Assembly: GCA_022478985.1 (NCBI GenBank) | Contig: JAKSZP010002712.1 | Span: 62,001 to 126,000, forward strand | DNA: 64,000 bases | Reading direction: 5' to 3' | From: Massospora cicadina | Lineage: Eukaryota; Entomophthoromycota; Entomophthoromycetes; Entomophthorales; Entomophthoraceae | Shown: positions 30,371-40,699 of the stretch, in pieces | How the letters are laid out: every line of letters starts with the position of its first letter | Position numbering within the stretch: the stretch's first letter is position 1 | Notes under the pieces: generated by a model | Database searches by the model: none | Seen by the model: the letters and a program-made list of their open reading frames with translations, nothing else | What the model was told of the DNA's origin: nothing | Program-made: the position numbers and the translations under genes

Positions 30371-30802
30371 TCCCTTGGTTATTTGTTATAGCAAAACTTT
30401 GATAAGTTAATAAATATATAGACTGTTATTTATTTATTTTTGTATTTTACCTTGGGATTGAAGTTGAAGTATATTTATCCTTTATATATATCTCTTCAAG
30501 TTCTTGAGATTTTTTTGAAAAGAGAATAAGGGAAATTTTTTTTAATCCAGAAGTTGCCAACTTTAGAGGAAGAGTCAAAGAGTAAGATTTCCTTTGCTGT
30601 TTAAATGAGTTAAATTACCTTCAAATATCAGATTTAAGAGCGTTAGCACCTGTCTAGCATAGAGCATACTTGATTTGGTTGCAAAGATTTCAATTAGGAA
30701 AATAATTTTTATGCTATTGCCAAACTATTCAAAATTATATCAATAATCTATTCAGCGCATATATTGAACCTGTGCAGTAAACATAGAAAAAAAGTTTGCA
30801 AT

Positions 30803-30815
30803 TAATGCTCATTAC
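30803..30815 (+). promoter_or_regulatory. Gypsy-B3 primer binding site (mutated)
   Basis: TAATGCTCATTAC followed by AGGGGTAGTTGAG. Gypsy-B1 has TGGTGCTCACTAC followed by AGGGGTAGTTGAG. The three differences are all G-to-A or C-to-T. It lies two bases after the LTR end at 30800. Confidence 0.75.
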
Positions 30816-30866
30816 AGGGGTAGTTGAGTTTTCAGGACAAAGATTATAGAAGAAGTTATCAGCTTA

Positions 30867-31434
30867 ATGTCATACAAGAACTTACTTCAGAAGCTGTGGA
30901 TATAATTTTGTTTCATTAACAAGAATGCGTTAAACTCAGCATCACAAACCAGTTTAACTAACTTTGTGTGTTATAGATATAAGCCAAAAAGGAAATAGAA
31001 TGAGTCACAAAGGTCTATAATGAACAATATGGAAATATCACCACCTTGAAACAGAAGGAGACTGAAGTAATCAAAGAGTTACTATTCCAGAAAAATGAGA
31101 AGGATGTGGATTATGAACGCTTCCTCCAGATTCAGAAAGATGTATAGCATATCATAAAGTGCTTATAAGATCTCAGAAATCACAAATGTGATTGCACCTA
31201 GATTGAGGAGAATGAAGCTGGCAATGAGTCACACAAAAGTTCTTTTGGGAAAGCGCAGCAACCATGAAACATGCCTGTGGCCAATGCAGCACTTTCAAAA
31301 AGAAACTCAAAAATACCCCAATAGTTGTAGGGCTAAAGCGAGTACCTCCTGTTACAGTAGCTACAGAAGAATTTTGGAATTTGCTGGAATTACCTATGTT
31401 TTACCAATAATACACTGGCATTTTTCAGCTTATT
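30867..31434 (+). pseudogene. Gypsy-B3 gag, N-terminal part
   Basis: The ATG at 30867 opens MSYKNLLQKLW, and NKNALNS follows; gypsy-B1 gag starts MSYKEEMRKLW with NQNALNS. Further on, in another frame, come NEKDVDYERFLQIQKDV and LRNHKCDCT, matching MECEADQVHLRKFVVDIEKL and LKAHRCACE of gypsy-B1 (58030-57930). It is a predicted coiled-coil N-terminus of Gag. The frame is broken by several stops. It is interrupted at 31434 by SINE-b and then by Chromo-1, and continues at 37766. Confidence 0.8.
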
Positions 31435-31451
31435 AAAAATGCCAATGCTTA

Positions 31452-31740
31452 GGGGGTGGAAGGCGAGTCAGTAGGGCGTACAGCTACCAACCTGAAGGTT
31501 GTGGGTTTGATTCCCACCCTTCACACATCGATTAGGGTGCCAGCTGAAGGAAGCTATTGGCGGTTAGTAGGCATAATAACACAAAAACCTTACCCATGAC
31601 GTAACCAGAAAAATCTGAGTCCCAATCTGGAGGTGAAAAAAAACTTTCTATGACAGAGTTGACCCTGCTCAGGTTTCATGTCAATGCTTTCTCTATTTTT
31701 GGTAATGTCCATCCCCTGGTTGGCTTGCCTCAAATAAATA
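31452..31740 (+). mobile_element. SINE-b, tRNA-derived SINE
   Basis: 289 bp. The head GGCGAGTCAGTAGGGCGTA (A box) and GTGGGTTTGATTCCCACC (B box) gives a good tRNA-like 5' region of about 72 nt. An unrelated body follows, with tail GTCCATCCCCTGGTTGGCTT and CCTCAAATAAATA. A perfect 17-bp target duplication AAAAATGCCAATGCTTA lies at 31435-31451 and 31741-31757. Inserted in gypsy-B3 gag. Its tail is like those of SINE-a, SINE-c, LINE-1 and LINE-2. Confidence 0.92.
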
Positions 31741-31789
31741 AAAAATGCCAATGCTTATGTATGGTAACTAACAAAAAGCAGTAACTGTG

Positions 31790-32930
31790 TGTAAGTCTTG
31801 GGGAGTGTCCTTTGGCCCTCGATCAAGCTATCTTTCTGTTCCCAAGTAAGAAAACACCGAAGAGGATGGCAGTACCCCTAATCACCTAAGGCGATCTCGC
31901 CCATGTAATTGATGAGCGATGAGTGACAGCCCGTCTGCTTCAGATATCACCCCCAATTTCCTCACTCACCTCAGCAGAACTGTTGCGGGGAATCAGTGAA
32001 ATCTGTGCTGAGATTATTGAACTGAAATCAGTTGGATCTAATTCAGGCAGCAATTGGGCTGATGGCCAAAATTAATTGGTTGTAAAAGCATGAAGAATGA
32101 AACATTGGCCGGATCGCCCAACAGTTCCAATTCAACCCCAAAATCAGCAGAGCAAATATCAGGCGCCATCGCCGAGAGTTCTAAACCCTCCAATAGTACT
32201 TCAGGTGCTGTGCCCAATGGGCTTCTATTGACGAACAAATGGTTAATTGACTGAGCGCGGGAGGGTTGGCTGTCCTGAACCTGTTCCCAACCAAATGGTC
32301 CCATCCCTATATTGGATAGCCTTAGGGGGATTCCCGTCGCTTGTTGGGCAAAACACCATCATGCTAACAGTTGGAAACATAATTGACCCCTGGTCCAGAC
32401 ATTTGAGGTCAAACCAACAGAGACTCAGCCCACCGCCAAATTTTGTGATGACAGTTCCCAAAGAATAAACCCCCCTCTACCATCCAATTTGCTGGTTAGG
32501 CCAAATTTGTGGATCCTGACCACGTTTTCACCAATCAACCACTATTTAATCAGTTGCAAGGCACTGAGAAGATTGTTGGTCGATTTTTCTCACTTTCCTT
32601 TTACAATAAAATTTTACCAAAAAGAAATTTTTATCTGTTATTTTTACCCTTTTATCGCATCCTTGATGGCATTTCTCTGGTGGTCCATCACCCCGCATTT
32701 TGGGTGGACATTACCAATTCTTTTGGTCACCCTGGCTCCCTCTGTTGCCAATTGGATCCAGCGAGTAATCCTTACCTTGCTGTTATGCTACCACTGTGAT
32801 GTATCACACTTCTCAGCTCCATATTAAGTCGCACAGTTGGCAATGCCCCTGGCATTCTGGCTTGCCTTTTGGGTGCTCAAGCATCCTGACTAGCAGGCTG
32901 GTCTAAACTTCTTCTGCCATTATCATGAAA
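31790..32930 (+). repeat. Chromo-1 left LTR
   Basis: 1,141 bp starting TGTAAGTCTTGGGGAGTGTC and ending TTATCATGAAA; the terminal CA kept in the other copies is AA here. It is nearly identical in long blocks to 36621-37760. All open frames inside (for example 32489-32827) recur in the other LTR and are not genes. Confidence 0.9.
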
Positions 32931-33007
32931 TAATTGACCAACCATTACTTCCAGCCATTTCCGCCTTGATTCTCAAATTGGGCGCTGCAGTGGTTACCCT
33001 CTCAACT

Positions 33008-34330
33008 ATGAACGACTCTGTTCAAAACCAGATGGAAGAAACGACTTCTCCCGCGCTGGTACTCTCAATTTTCACCCCAGCTAAAAATCCTGACCCTGGG
33101 TTCAACATACCCACTATCTCTTCAGTCATTCCCAAGTTGGTCATGTCTTTAAATAAACAGAATTGTGCTTACTTTCTTGTCCCTATGAGAATCAGCATTA
33201 GTCCTCATCATGTATCCTTTGAAGCTCTGGTGGATACTGGAGCAGTGGGGAACTTCATGAGCGTCGAGTTGGCACAACAGTTAAAATTGGAAATGGATGT
33301 GGGCACCTCAGTAATAGTGGCCTCTTCTGCTTGCCAGTCTTCATATAACGTTCACCATCCGTTACACTTCTTAATCCACCAATATAACTTCTGCGATTGG
33401 TTTTCAGCTATGCCAAACCTGGTATTCCCGGTGATCTTGGGTGTGGGATGGTGGCGTCAACAGCATGTGAAGATTCACTTAGAGTCTAATACATTGTCAT
33501 TTACCAATGATGATTCCAAGGGAGAGTTCCCTTTGATTGACACCCTCAAGAAAATCCAAGGAACCAGCTCTATCACCACCCTAGTCACTTCCGCGGGCAT
33601 TCCAGCCAAGTTTCCCAAAAATTTAATGTCATATTGCAGAATTTTTGACATGGAAAAAGCGGATTGTCTTGCAAAACATACAAGGTATGATTGTGGATTT
33701 TGGACAACCATGGAATTGGTGAACATCAACTGTCCGTTGTATTCTCACACAGCGGAGGAAGAGGCTGCTCTCAATACCTGGTTGGATAATATGTTGAAAA
33801 AAGGCTGGCTGTTCAAAGAAACATCCTCCATCACTTCCCTTATCATCTTTGCAAAAACGGATGGATCGCTCCATCCTTGTGTAGATTATGGTCACCTGAA
33901 CAAAATCACAGTTACAGACCCCCACCCATTGCCCCTGGAGCAGACAATCAGTCAGGCAATTGCCAAATCCCGGGTGTTCTCAAAACTCGACCTGGTGAAC
34001 GCTTTCAATCAGATTTGAGTAATGGTAGGACAAGAATGGCTGACCACAATCCAAATGAGGCGAGGCATTTTTCAATTTCGTGTAATGCCCTTCGGGCTGA
34101 AAAATGCTCCCACTATGTTTCAACAAATGATTGACAATGCGTTAGGGGATCTCCAGTTTTCCTGCACTATTACTTATATTGACTATATCCTAGTCCATTC
34201 CCCAACTCCCGAGCAACACGCTATTGACTTAGAAGCAGTGGTGGTTGCTTTGCATAAAGCAGGCCTGTTCCTCAAAGCTTCCAAATGCAAGTTTTACAAG
34301 GAAGAGGTCACATTTCTCAGAAACTAGGTA
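33008..34330 (+). pseudogene. Chromo-1 pol: protease and reverse transcriptase
   Basis: Starts at the ATG at 33008 (MNDSVQNQMEE), 78 bp after the LTR. Protease: EALVDTGAVGNFMS (DTGA, about 33220-33260) and VFPVILGVGWWRQ. RT: WLDNMLKKGWLFKETSSITS, LHPCVDYGHLNKITV, VFSKLDLVNAFNQI, then a TGA stop at 34016-34018. The next frame holds FQFRVMPFGLKNAPTMFQQM and TITYIDYILVHS, where the catalytic Y-x-D-D has Tyr instead of the second Asp, then LKASKCKFYKEEVTFLRN and a stop at 34325. The stop after NQI sits where chromoviral RTs usually have Arg, consistent with CGA-to-TGA. Confidence 0.92.
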
Positions 34331-35194
34331 CTTAAAGAAGGGGTCGCCATCCCCCCCAACAAATTAGATGCAATCCAAGAATGGCCAACCCCAACCACAC
34401 AGAAGCAGCTTTGAAGTTTCTTGGGAACTATCATTTTCCTAAAGAAATTTTCCCCCGCACTTTCCCAGTTGGCCGCCCCGCTCCACCCTCCCACAGGGAA
34501 AAACGTACCATTTTGTTGGACCCCCGAATGCCAGCAGGCATTTGAATCGATTAAAGAAGTGTTTGTGTCTCCTCCCATTTTGAAACATGCTGATCCCACC
34601 AAACCATATATCGTCGCATGCAATGCTTTGTCAGTAGCTGTGGGCGCGGTGCTGCTTCAGGACCACAATGGTCTCGAATATCCAGTCGCTTATTTCTCCC
34701 AAAAATTCACCACTACAGAGCAGTCCTGGGCCATCTATGACAAGGAACTGGCCGCTGTTACATGGGCATTAACTCATTGGTGGTACCTGTTGCAAGGTGC
34801 TCATCATGAGTTAACGGTTTGCACAGATCACCAAGCTCTTTTGTATTTTTGCAAACCCCAAAAATTGGCACACTGGCAAGCCCAAACCTATTGGGACCTG
34901 TGCAGTTTTAACTTCAAATATGAATTCGTCAAGGGTGCGCTAAATATCCTTCCCAATTTCCTAAGCCATGGTCCCGCTCACTGCCCCTTGGAGCCTGAGG
35001 AAGAGGATCTCGTTACCGTGATCCCTGCCACTCAAATCCTATCAATCACTCCCTCAGTTGTTTCCTCCACCATGTTGTCGCCTGATGATCCATTATTGGC
35101 CCAGGTGCTAGCTGGTCAAACGGCCTGTCCTGAGGGCGTGGATTTGATTGAACACTTGACTCACTCAAGCCCCAACCTTCCCTATATTCTTTAG
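34331..35194 (+). pseudogene. Chromo-1 RT connection and RNase H
   Basis: GVAIPPNKLDAIQEWPTPTT leads to a stop (about 34413), then a 257-codon frame from 34421: FCWTPECQQAFESIKEVF, YIVACNALSVAVGAVLLQD, YDKELAAVTWALTHWWYLL, VCTDHQALLYFCK, ILPNFLSH. The RNase H Glu and middle Asp are kept. The first (ACNALS) and last (PNFLSH) positions are Asn where the family has Asp, both G-to-A type changes. The enzyme would be inactive even without the stops. Confidence 0.9.
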
Positions 35195-36215
35195 AAGAAG
35201 GTCTCATCTACTTTCGTTCTCATGTTTAGGTACCTCCCTCTTTCTTCCTGAACGTATTCCGCGCAAACCATGATCCCCCGCAGTTGGACACCCCCAGTAA
35301 CAAGAAATGCATCGACCTGATCAAGCAAACCTTTAATTGGGCAGGACTGACCAAGGAGGTTCTGACTTGAATCTCTGATTGTGTTACATGTGCTAGGGCC
35401 AAGTCATATTGGTCAGGAAAAAAATGGGCTCCTGCACCCTTTACAACAGGCGGAAGGTCCATGGACCTCGGTGTCCATGGATTTCATTGTCAAACTTCCC
35501 TGCTCCAATGGTTTCACAGTGGTAATGGTGGTGGTAGATCGCTTTACCAAATTTTCCCTGTTCATTCCTTGTACTTCTGCGATTATGTTAGAAGAAATGG
35601 CGCATCTATTCGTTCGCCATGTGTTTTCAATGTTCAGCCTTCTCAGGAAATCGTTAGTAACAGGGGTACCCAGTTTACCACCTAGTTTTGGAGTGAACTC
35701 TTGTCGATCCTTAAGATAACCCCCTGTCAATCCACAGCGTATCATCCCCAGTCCGACGGCCAGAACAAGCGGGTTAACCAAGTTCTCAAACAGTACCTGC
35801 ATTGTTATGCGGTAGCAGCGCAAGATACCTGGGCCAATGACCTGCCTCTTGCCCAATTCACATATAATAATGAGACTCACGCTTCCATAGGTTTCTCACC
35901 ATATGAAGCAACGTTGGGTTATAACCCATCATTCTCAGTCAGGACATGCGTGCATCCAGAGGTGCAAGCTGCCGCAGATCATGCTGGCCATATTCAATCA
36001 ACCCAAGCTTTAGTGCGGGAACACCTTACTAAAGCCATCAACGACTATAAGCAATTCACAGATTGTAAGTGCCTTCTGGGTAATGACTTTAAGGTGGGTT
36101 CTTACATCATGCTCAATACCTGTCATTTGCAAATCCAAACTCCTTCCCGCAAATTCGCCAGCAACTGTTCAGGTCCCCACTTAGTGGAGGAGGTATTGGG
36201 TAATGGGGCATTTTG
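35195..36215 (+). pseudogene. Chromo-1 integrase
   Basis: CVTCARAKSYW (second Cys pair of the zinc domain, about 35385). PWTSVSMDFIVKLPCSNGFT and VVVDRFTKFSLFIPCTS (first Asp, about 35460-35570). EIVSNRGTQFTT (second Asp replaced by Asn, about 35655-35685). STAYHPQSDGQNKRVNQVL (catalytic Glu replaced by Lys) and TWANDLPLAQFTYNNETHAS (35701-35880). The pieces are in three frames, broken at 35365, 35640 and 35690. Two of three catalytic residues carry G-to-A type substitutions. Confidence 0.9.
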
Positions 36216-36216
36216 A

Positions 36217-36620
36217 TTGAAGCTTCCCATGCATTGGAAACAACACCTAGTTTTCCATGTATCCCAGCTGTCGCCCTTCAAGGGTGTAATTCCCACAGAC
36301 CCAGAACCAATCATCATCAACAATGAGGAGGAAGCCAAAGTGGAGGCCATCCTGGCATCTCGGAAGTCACAACAATCAGTCCAATACCTTGTGGCCTGGA
36401 AAGGATATCCAGCTTATGAAAACAGTTGGGTCAAGGCGCGCAATTGCGCGAATTGTATGGACCTGGTTGACACTTTCCACACATCCCACCCCAAGGCTCC
36501 CCGCCCGCTGCAGAAGGCCGCGACAATTATGGCTATAAAGTTACCCAAAGCGCATAAGAACATGGCTCTGGTGCAGTTTCCCGGTGGGGGGGCCATCCCT
36601 TTGGGAAAAGGAAAGGGTAA
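36217..36620 (+). pseudogene. Chromo-1 integrase C-terminus and chromodomain
   Basis: Open frame of 146 codons: WKQHLVFHVSQLSPF (GPY/F-end module), then VEAILASRKSQQSVQYLVAW, KGYPAYENSWVKARNCAN and TFHTSHPKAPRP, a typical chromodomain (aromatic residues at YLVAW and NSW). Chromodomains bind modified histone H3 and steer integration to heterochromatin. The polypurine tract GGGAAAAGGAAAGGG lies at 36603-36617 at the end of the frame. Confidence 0.92.
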
Positions 36621-37760
36621 TGTAAGTCTCAGGGAGTGTCCTTTGGCCCTCGATTGAGATATCTTTCTGTTCCCAAGTAAGAAAACACTGAAGAGGATGG
36701 CATTACCCCTCATCACCCAAGGCGATCTCGCCCACATAGTTGACAAGCAATGGGTGACAGCCCGTCCGCTTTAATACCACCCCCAATTTCCTCACTCACC
36801 TTGGCAGAACTGTTGCGGGAATCAGTGAGATCTGTGCCAAGATTATTGAACTGAAATCAGTCAGATCTAATTTGGGTGGCAATCGGGCTGATGGCCAAAA
36901 TTCAAATGGTTGTAAAAGCATGAAGAATGAAATATTGGCTAAATCGCCTGACAGTTCCAATTTGACCCCAAAATCAGCAGAACAATTATTGGGCGCCATC
37001 GCTGAGAGTTTGAAACCCTCCAATAGTAATTCAGGCGTTGTGCCTAATGGGCCTCTATTGACTGAATGAATGGTTAATCAACTGAGCACAAGTGGGTTGG
37101 CTGTCCCAAACCCGTTCCCAACCAAATGGTCCCATCCCTATATTGGATGGCCTTGGGGGATTCCCGTCACTCATTGGGCAAAACGCCATTGTGCTAACTG
37201 TCAGAAACATAATCAACCCCTGGTCCAGATGTTTGAGGTCAAACTGACAGAGACTCAGCCCACCACCAAATTTTGCAATGATGGTTCCCAAAGAATAAAC
37301 CCCCCTCTACCATCCAATTTGCTGGTTAGGCCAAATTTGTGGATCCTGACCACATCTTCACCAATTGACCACTATTTAATCAGTTGCAAGGCACTGAGAA
37401 GATTGTTGGTCGATTTTTCTTACTTTTCTTTCACAATAAAATTTTACCAAAAAGAAATTTTTATCTGTTATTTTTTCCCTTTTATCGCATCCCTGATGGC
37501 ATTTCTCTAGTGGTCCATCATTCCGCATTTTGGGTAGACATTACCAATTCTTTTGGTCACCATGGCTCCCTCTGTTGCCAATTGGATCCAGCGAGTAATT
37601 TTTACCTTGATGTTATGCTACCACTGTGTTGTATCACACTTCTCAGCTCCATATCAAGTTGCACGGTTGGCAATGCCCCTGGCATTCTGGCTTGCCTTTT
37701 GGGTGCTCAAGCATCCTGACTGGCAGGCTGGTCTAAACTTCTTCTGCCGTTTCCATGACA
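36621..37760 (+). repeat. Chromo-1 right LTR
   Basis: 1,140 bp, TGTAAGTCTCAGGGAGTGTC ... TTTCCATGACA, with proper TG...CA ends. Confidence 0.92.
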
Positions 37761-38060
37761 CTGTGATGAACTGCTTAAACCCTGACTGTCAAAATATTTG
37801 TTGCCCCATCTCAATGTGGACAGTTGGACATACAGCGATGCCAAAGAAGCAATTATGACTGAGTTTTGTTAGTCCTGCATGGATGGCTAACCATGGAAAA
37901 AATTTATGGGCATTTAATTCAAGTGGAATAAACATTAGCCTCTTTTATAACAGATTTTACCAGGAAGCACACATCCTGGCTGACATAGATGTATTGTTGG
38001 GTTTTAATGCATGGATAGCAATGCAAATGGTGCTCTGACCCTACAAAGATTTGCACCACA
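37761..38060 (+). pseudogene. Gypsy-B3 gag continued
   Basis: Directly after the Chromo-1 target duplication: VMNCLNPDCQN and ATKE/MPKKQL, then NGSINISLFYNRFYQEAHIL-like sequence. Gypsy-B1 gag has VMNCLDTNCQNLALPHLEGD and FHKNESLASFAD at the same place (57681-57445). The match shows the insertion lies within gag. Broken by stops. Confidence 0.8.
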
Positions 38061-40584
38061 CCACGATTTTGGCGTTTGTAAACCAAATGCACACATCACA
38101 GATGGTGGTGTACCTTAAGATTTTAGAAGCAACATTCAAAGCACCATAGTAAACTTCAAAGCTGTTCCAGCCATAAATCAGAATAAAGTGAAATTCGCTT
38201 AACCTAACAAGGAACAACAGAATAAGTCATTATAAGAACTAAGTCTGAAGGTTTTAGGAACACAGAGTTCTATGGAAAGACCTGGATTTTAACGTGGGTA
38301 TGCCAAAACCCACAGGGCCAGCCAAGGTCCATAAGGCACCACTGGTTTCACATAGATCTGGGTGGGCGCATTGAGTGAGGTGTTGGAAAGACTCCAACCC
38401 AGTAAGTTGTTGCCCATATTTCGCGTTTTTCCTTAGTAGAATAAACTTATTATATAGATTTTCACATAATAAATTTTGATAAAACTCAAATTAGGATTAT
38501 TAAAAAAATAACCCAACACCCTACTATCAGCAGGGTGCTGGGTTATTTAGTGGAAAGGGGGTGGTAAAGTGGTTGTTTGGGCCTAAATTGTCAGTGATGA
38601 AGGGCCAGAAAATATCCTAAGTAAATTTGAAGATTTACTATGGCCTAGCGGATCCACTTAATACTATTTGACTGGATAATACAGGCTTAAGGGGATTTGT
38701 TGGTTAAGTCATACTTAATAATGGTTGACTTATGACTCAGCTCGTGGGATTTTTTGGTCTATATCAAAATTAGCTTTTAATGTCAATCAATTTTTTCAAT
38801 TGAAATAATTGCTGTTTAGTGAAACAAATTGCCTTGGTATGTGCTACCATTGCTCAAGAGGAGCAGCAGTTTAGCTATTTTCAGGTGCGTCAGAGGAAAC
38901 ATTTGTATTAAAACAAACATCAGTAAAAAACTGACCAGGAAGTTGATCTGAGTTACCGCAAAGACTCATAGTTTGTAGACCCTCTGAAGTCTTTTTTTTA
39001 GTACTAGATGGTGACCCTCTGAAGTCTTCATTGTGATACACTGGTTAAGTGGCGATGTGAGGCAAGGTGTCATGGGTAAGGTGTGGCAAACACCAAAACC
39101 TATAAATAATCCATGATTTTATACAAAAAACAATCTTTTAGAAAATCAAGTTGATAGTTTAATATACAAGATTTTTGACTTAATACCTTTTTGTTGTATT
39201 AAATTGAGGAATTACTTGGGATAAGGAAGATAAGGGTAGTAAGCCGTTGTGAAAGTAAACAACAGGAATGTACATTTTTGAAGTGTTATTCATAAGGGTT
39301 TTATATTTTTATTACTGTCACCTTCTGATCTACAGTCTCCATATAATAGGCGCTCAAAACTGCAATAAATCTAAGAAGAAGAATCAGACCATTTGAAGTA
39401 GTCCAAAACTTCAACAGGGGAAAATCTACTAAGCTGTTTGTAATAGACACCAGTTTCATATTCAAATTTTTAACTAATGGATTTGATTCCCAATTTTGCC
39501 TTGATAATAACAAAAGAGGCTTTCAAGCTATTCTTGGTATAAAAATCCAAACTTCCTAAAGTCCAATTTCGCAATTTTGATTTTTAAATGGGGCGTCAGG
39601 TTTAATCTCCATTTTTGGCCTTTTTTTCCTTTTGCTAGAATTTTCTTCTAGGTAAGTTTTTCTCTTTTAAATCAACTTCAGGTTAATCTACCAGTTGTGG
39701 ACAAGGTATGGCAACTGTGACGGGGGCTTCTGAATTCTATAAAGATTTCACAAAGCTGCGTAATTCTTTTTAATTATATTTTTGAAGATTTGGACACTAA
39801 AGTGGTTTTGGGTTGAAGGTTAGGGGTGGGAGGGGCATGTGAAAACAGGGCGGGGCAGCAGTAACCCATTTTTCATCTATGGTATGCCCCAGGTCAGAGA
39901 TATAGGTGAGAAGGATGGCCTTGATATTTAAGCCCTTTTTGGTTCTAAAGGGGTTTACACCCCTGTCCAGATTGATGGCTGGCTCTGAGGTTTTACAAAA
40001 GGACTGAAAATAGCATAAAAAACTCAAACCTTTGCCACCATTGTGAAAATTTTGGCATGTAGTCGCCAGTGTTGGTATAAAAAGCCTAAAGAGCATGTCA
40101 TTCTGGAGCAGCTAAAGGGAAGGAACCTGGCCAGGATATGGGAAAAGGGCCAAAAGTATAGATACAGAACAATCCAGTACTGCAATCAATCCTGTTTCCC
40201 CTGTTATAATCAAAGATGACTTGGATATTTTCTAAGCTATTTTAGATAAAGGCACACCGGATCCACTCTAATAGGGGGTTGTAGGTTGTAAACGCAATCA
40301 CCCAAGCAAAGGTAAGATGGATTGACCCCAAAATCGTGAAAGAAGCTGCTCAGCCATATGCCTGTTAGTTAGTGGAAAAGATTAAAAATCTGAAAGCATC
40401 AAAAAATTACTCAAGTCAAAAGTTGATAATGAAAACATTTCCACCCTATTTACACAATCAAGTAGTTTTTTCTGAATTGTCTGCGCAATTAATTCATATC
40501 CTAGATCTATAAAATAATGCCATGATTTGCTCAGTAAACACTTTTTAAAGTACTCTGAGTGTAAATATTTGGACATTATAATCA
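38061..40584. other. Rest of gypsy-B3 gag-protease interval, no clear domain
   Basis: By position it should hold the gag C-terminus and zinc knuckle of gypsy-B3, but I find no CCHC motif and only short unconvincing frames on both strands (for example 39301-39513 and 39797-40096, minus). The stretch is longer than in gypsy-B1, so further old insertions are likely. A small hairpin lies at 38506-38548. Confidence 0.45.
38506..38548. repeat. 17-bp stem hairpin
   Basis: AAATAACCCAACACCCT (38506-38522) and AGGGTGCTGGGTTATTT (38532-38548) pair with one G-T-type mismatch around a 9-nt loop. It may be the end-to-end remnant of a small palindromic element; the sequence CCCAACA/TGTTGGG also resembles the gypsy-B LTR terminus. 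Confidence 0.6.
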
Positions 40585-40699
40585 AATGAGTAAGAGTATG
40601 GGGAACTTTTGATGAGTATTCTTTTTGCTAGACATAATTTTTTATAATTAAATGTAACCTTGTTTTTTAGCTCCACTAGAGATATATGATAACTAATAG

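Larger units (their letters stand above)
22907..30800 (+). repeat. Gypsy-B3 5' LTR, interrupted by LINE-1
   Basis: Starts TGTTGGGTTTTCAG and ends AAAAAAAGTTTGCA at 30800, next to a primer binding site. Shares GAACCTGTGCAGTA near its end with gypsy-B1 (58370). After removal of LINE-1 and one target copy it is about 2.6 kb, over twice the gypsy-B1 LTR, so further old insertions may be hidden in 28335-30100. A 118-bp partial tandem duplication (TGATTGTGGGTTTTTCTGGYGGAAAGCTGA-type) lies at about 28715-28905. No gene is seen in 28335-30800. Confidence 0.55.
31790..37760 (+). mobile_element. Chromo-1, chromodomain Ty3/gypsy element lacking gag
   Basis: A complete LTR element of 5,971 bp with LTRs at 31790-32930 and 36621-37760 and a perfect 5-bp target duplication CTGTG (31785-31789 and 37761-37765). 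The internal region holds protease, RT, RNase H, integrase and a chromodomain, but only about 160 bp separate the first ATG from the protease, so gag is missing. The chromodomain after integrase places it with chromoviruses, common in fungi. It sits in gag of gypsy-B3. A solo LTR of the same family is at 61564-62709. Confidence 0.93.

Noticed and set aside
32489..32827. 112-codon ORF as a host gene
   Set aside because: Lies within the Chromo-1 left LTR and recurs in the right LTR.
32931..32990. TTGGGCGCTGCAG after the Chromo-1 left LTR as primer binding site, with a longer LTR ending at 32975
   Set aside because: The solo LTR end and the perfect CTGTG duplication place the LTR end at 32930/37760; no convincing tRNA-type primer site was then found.
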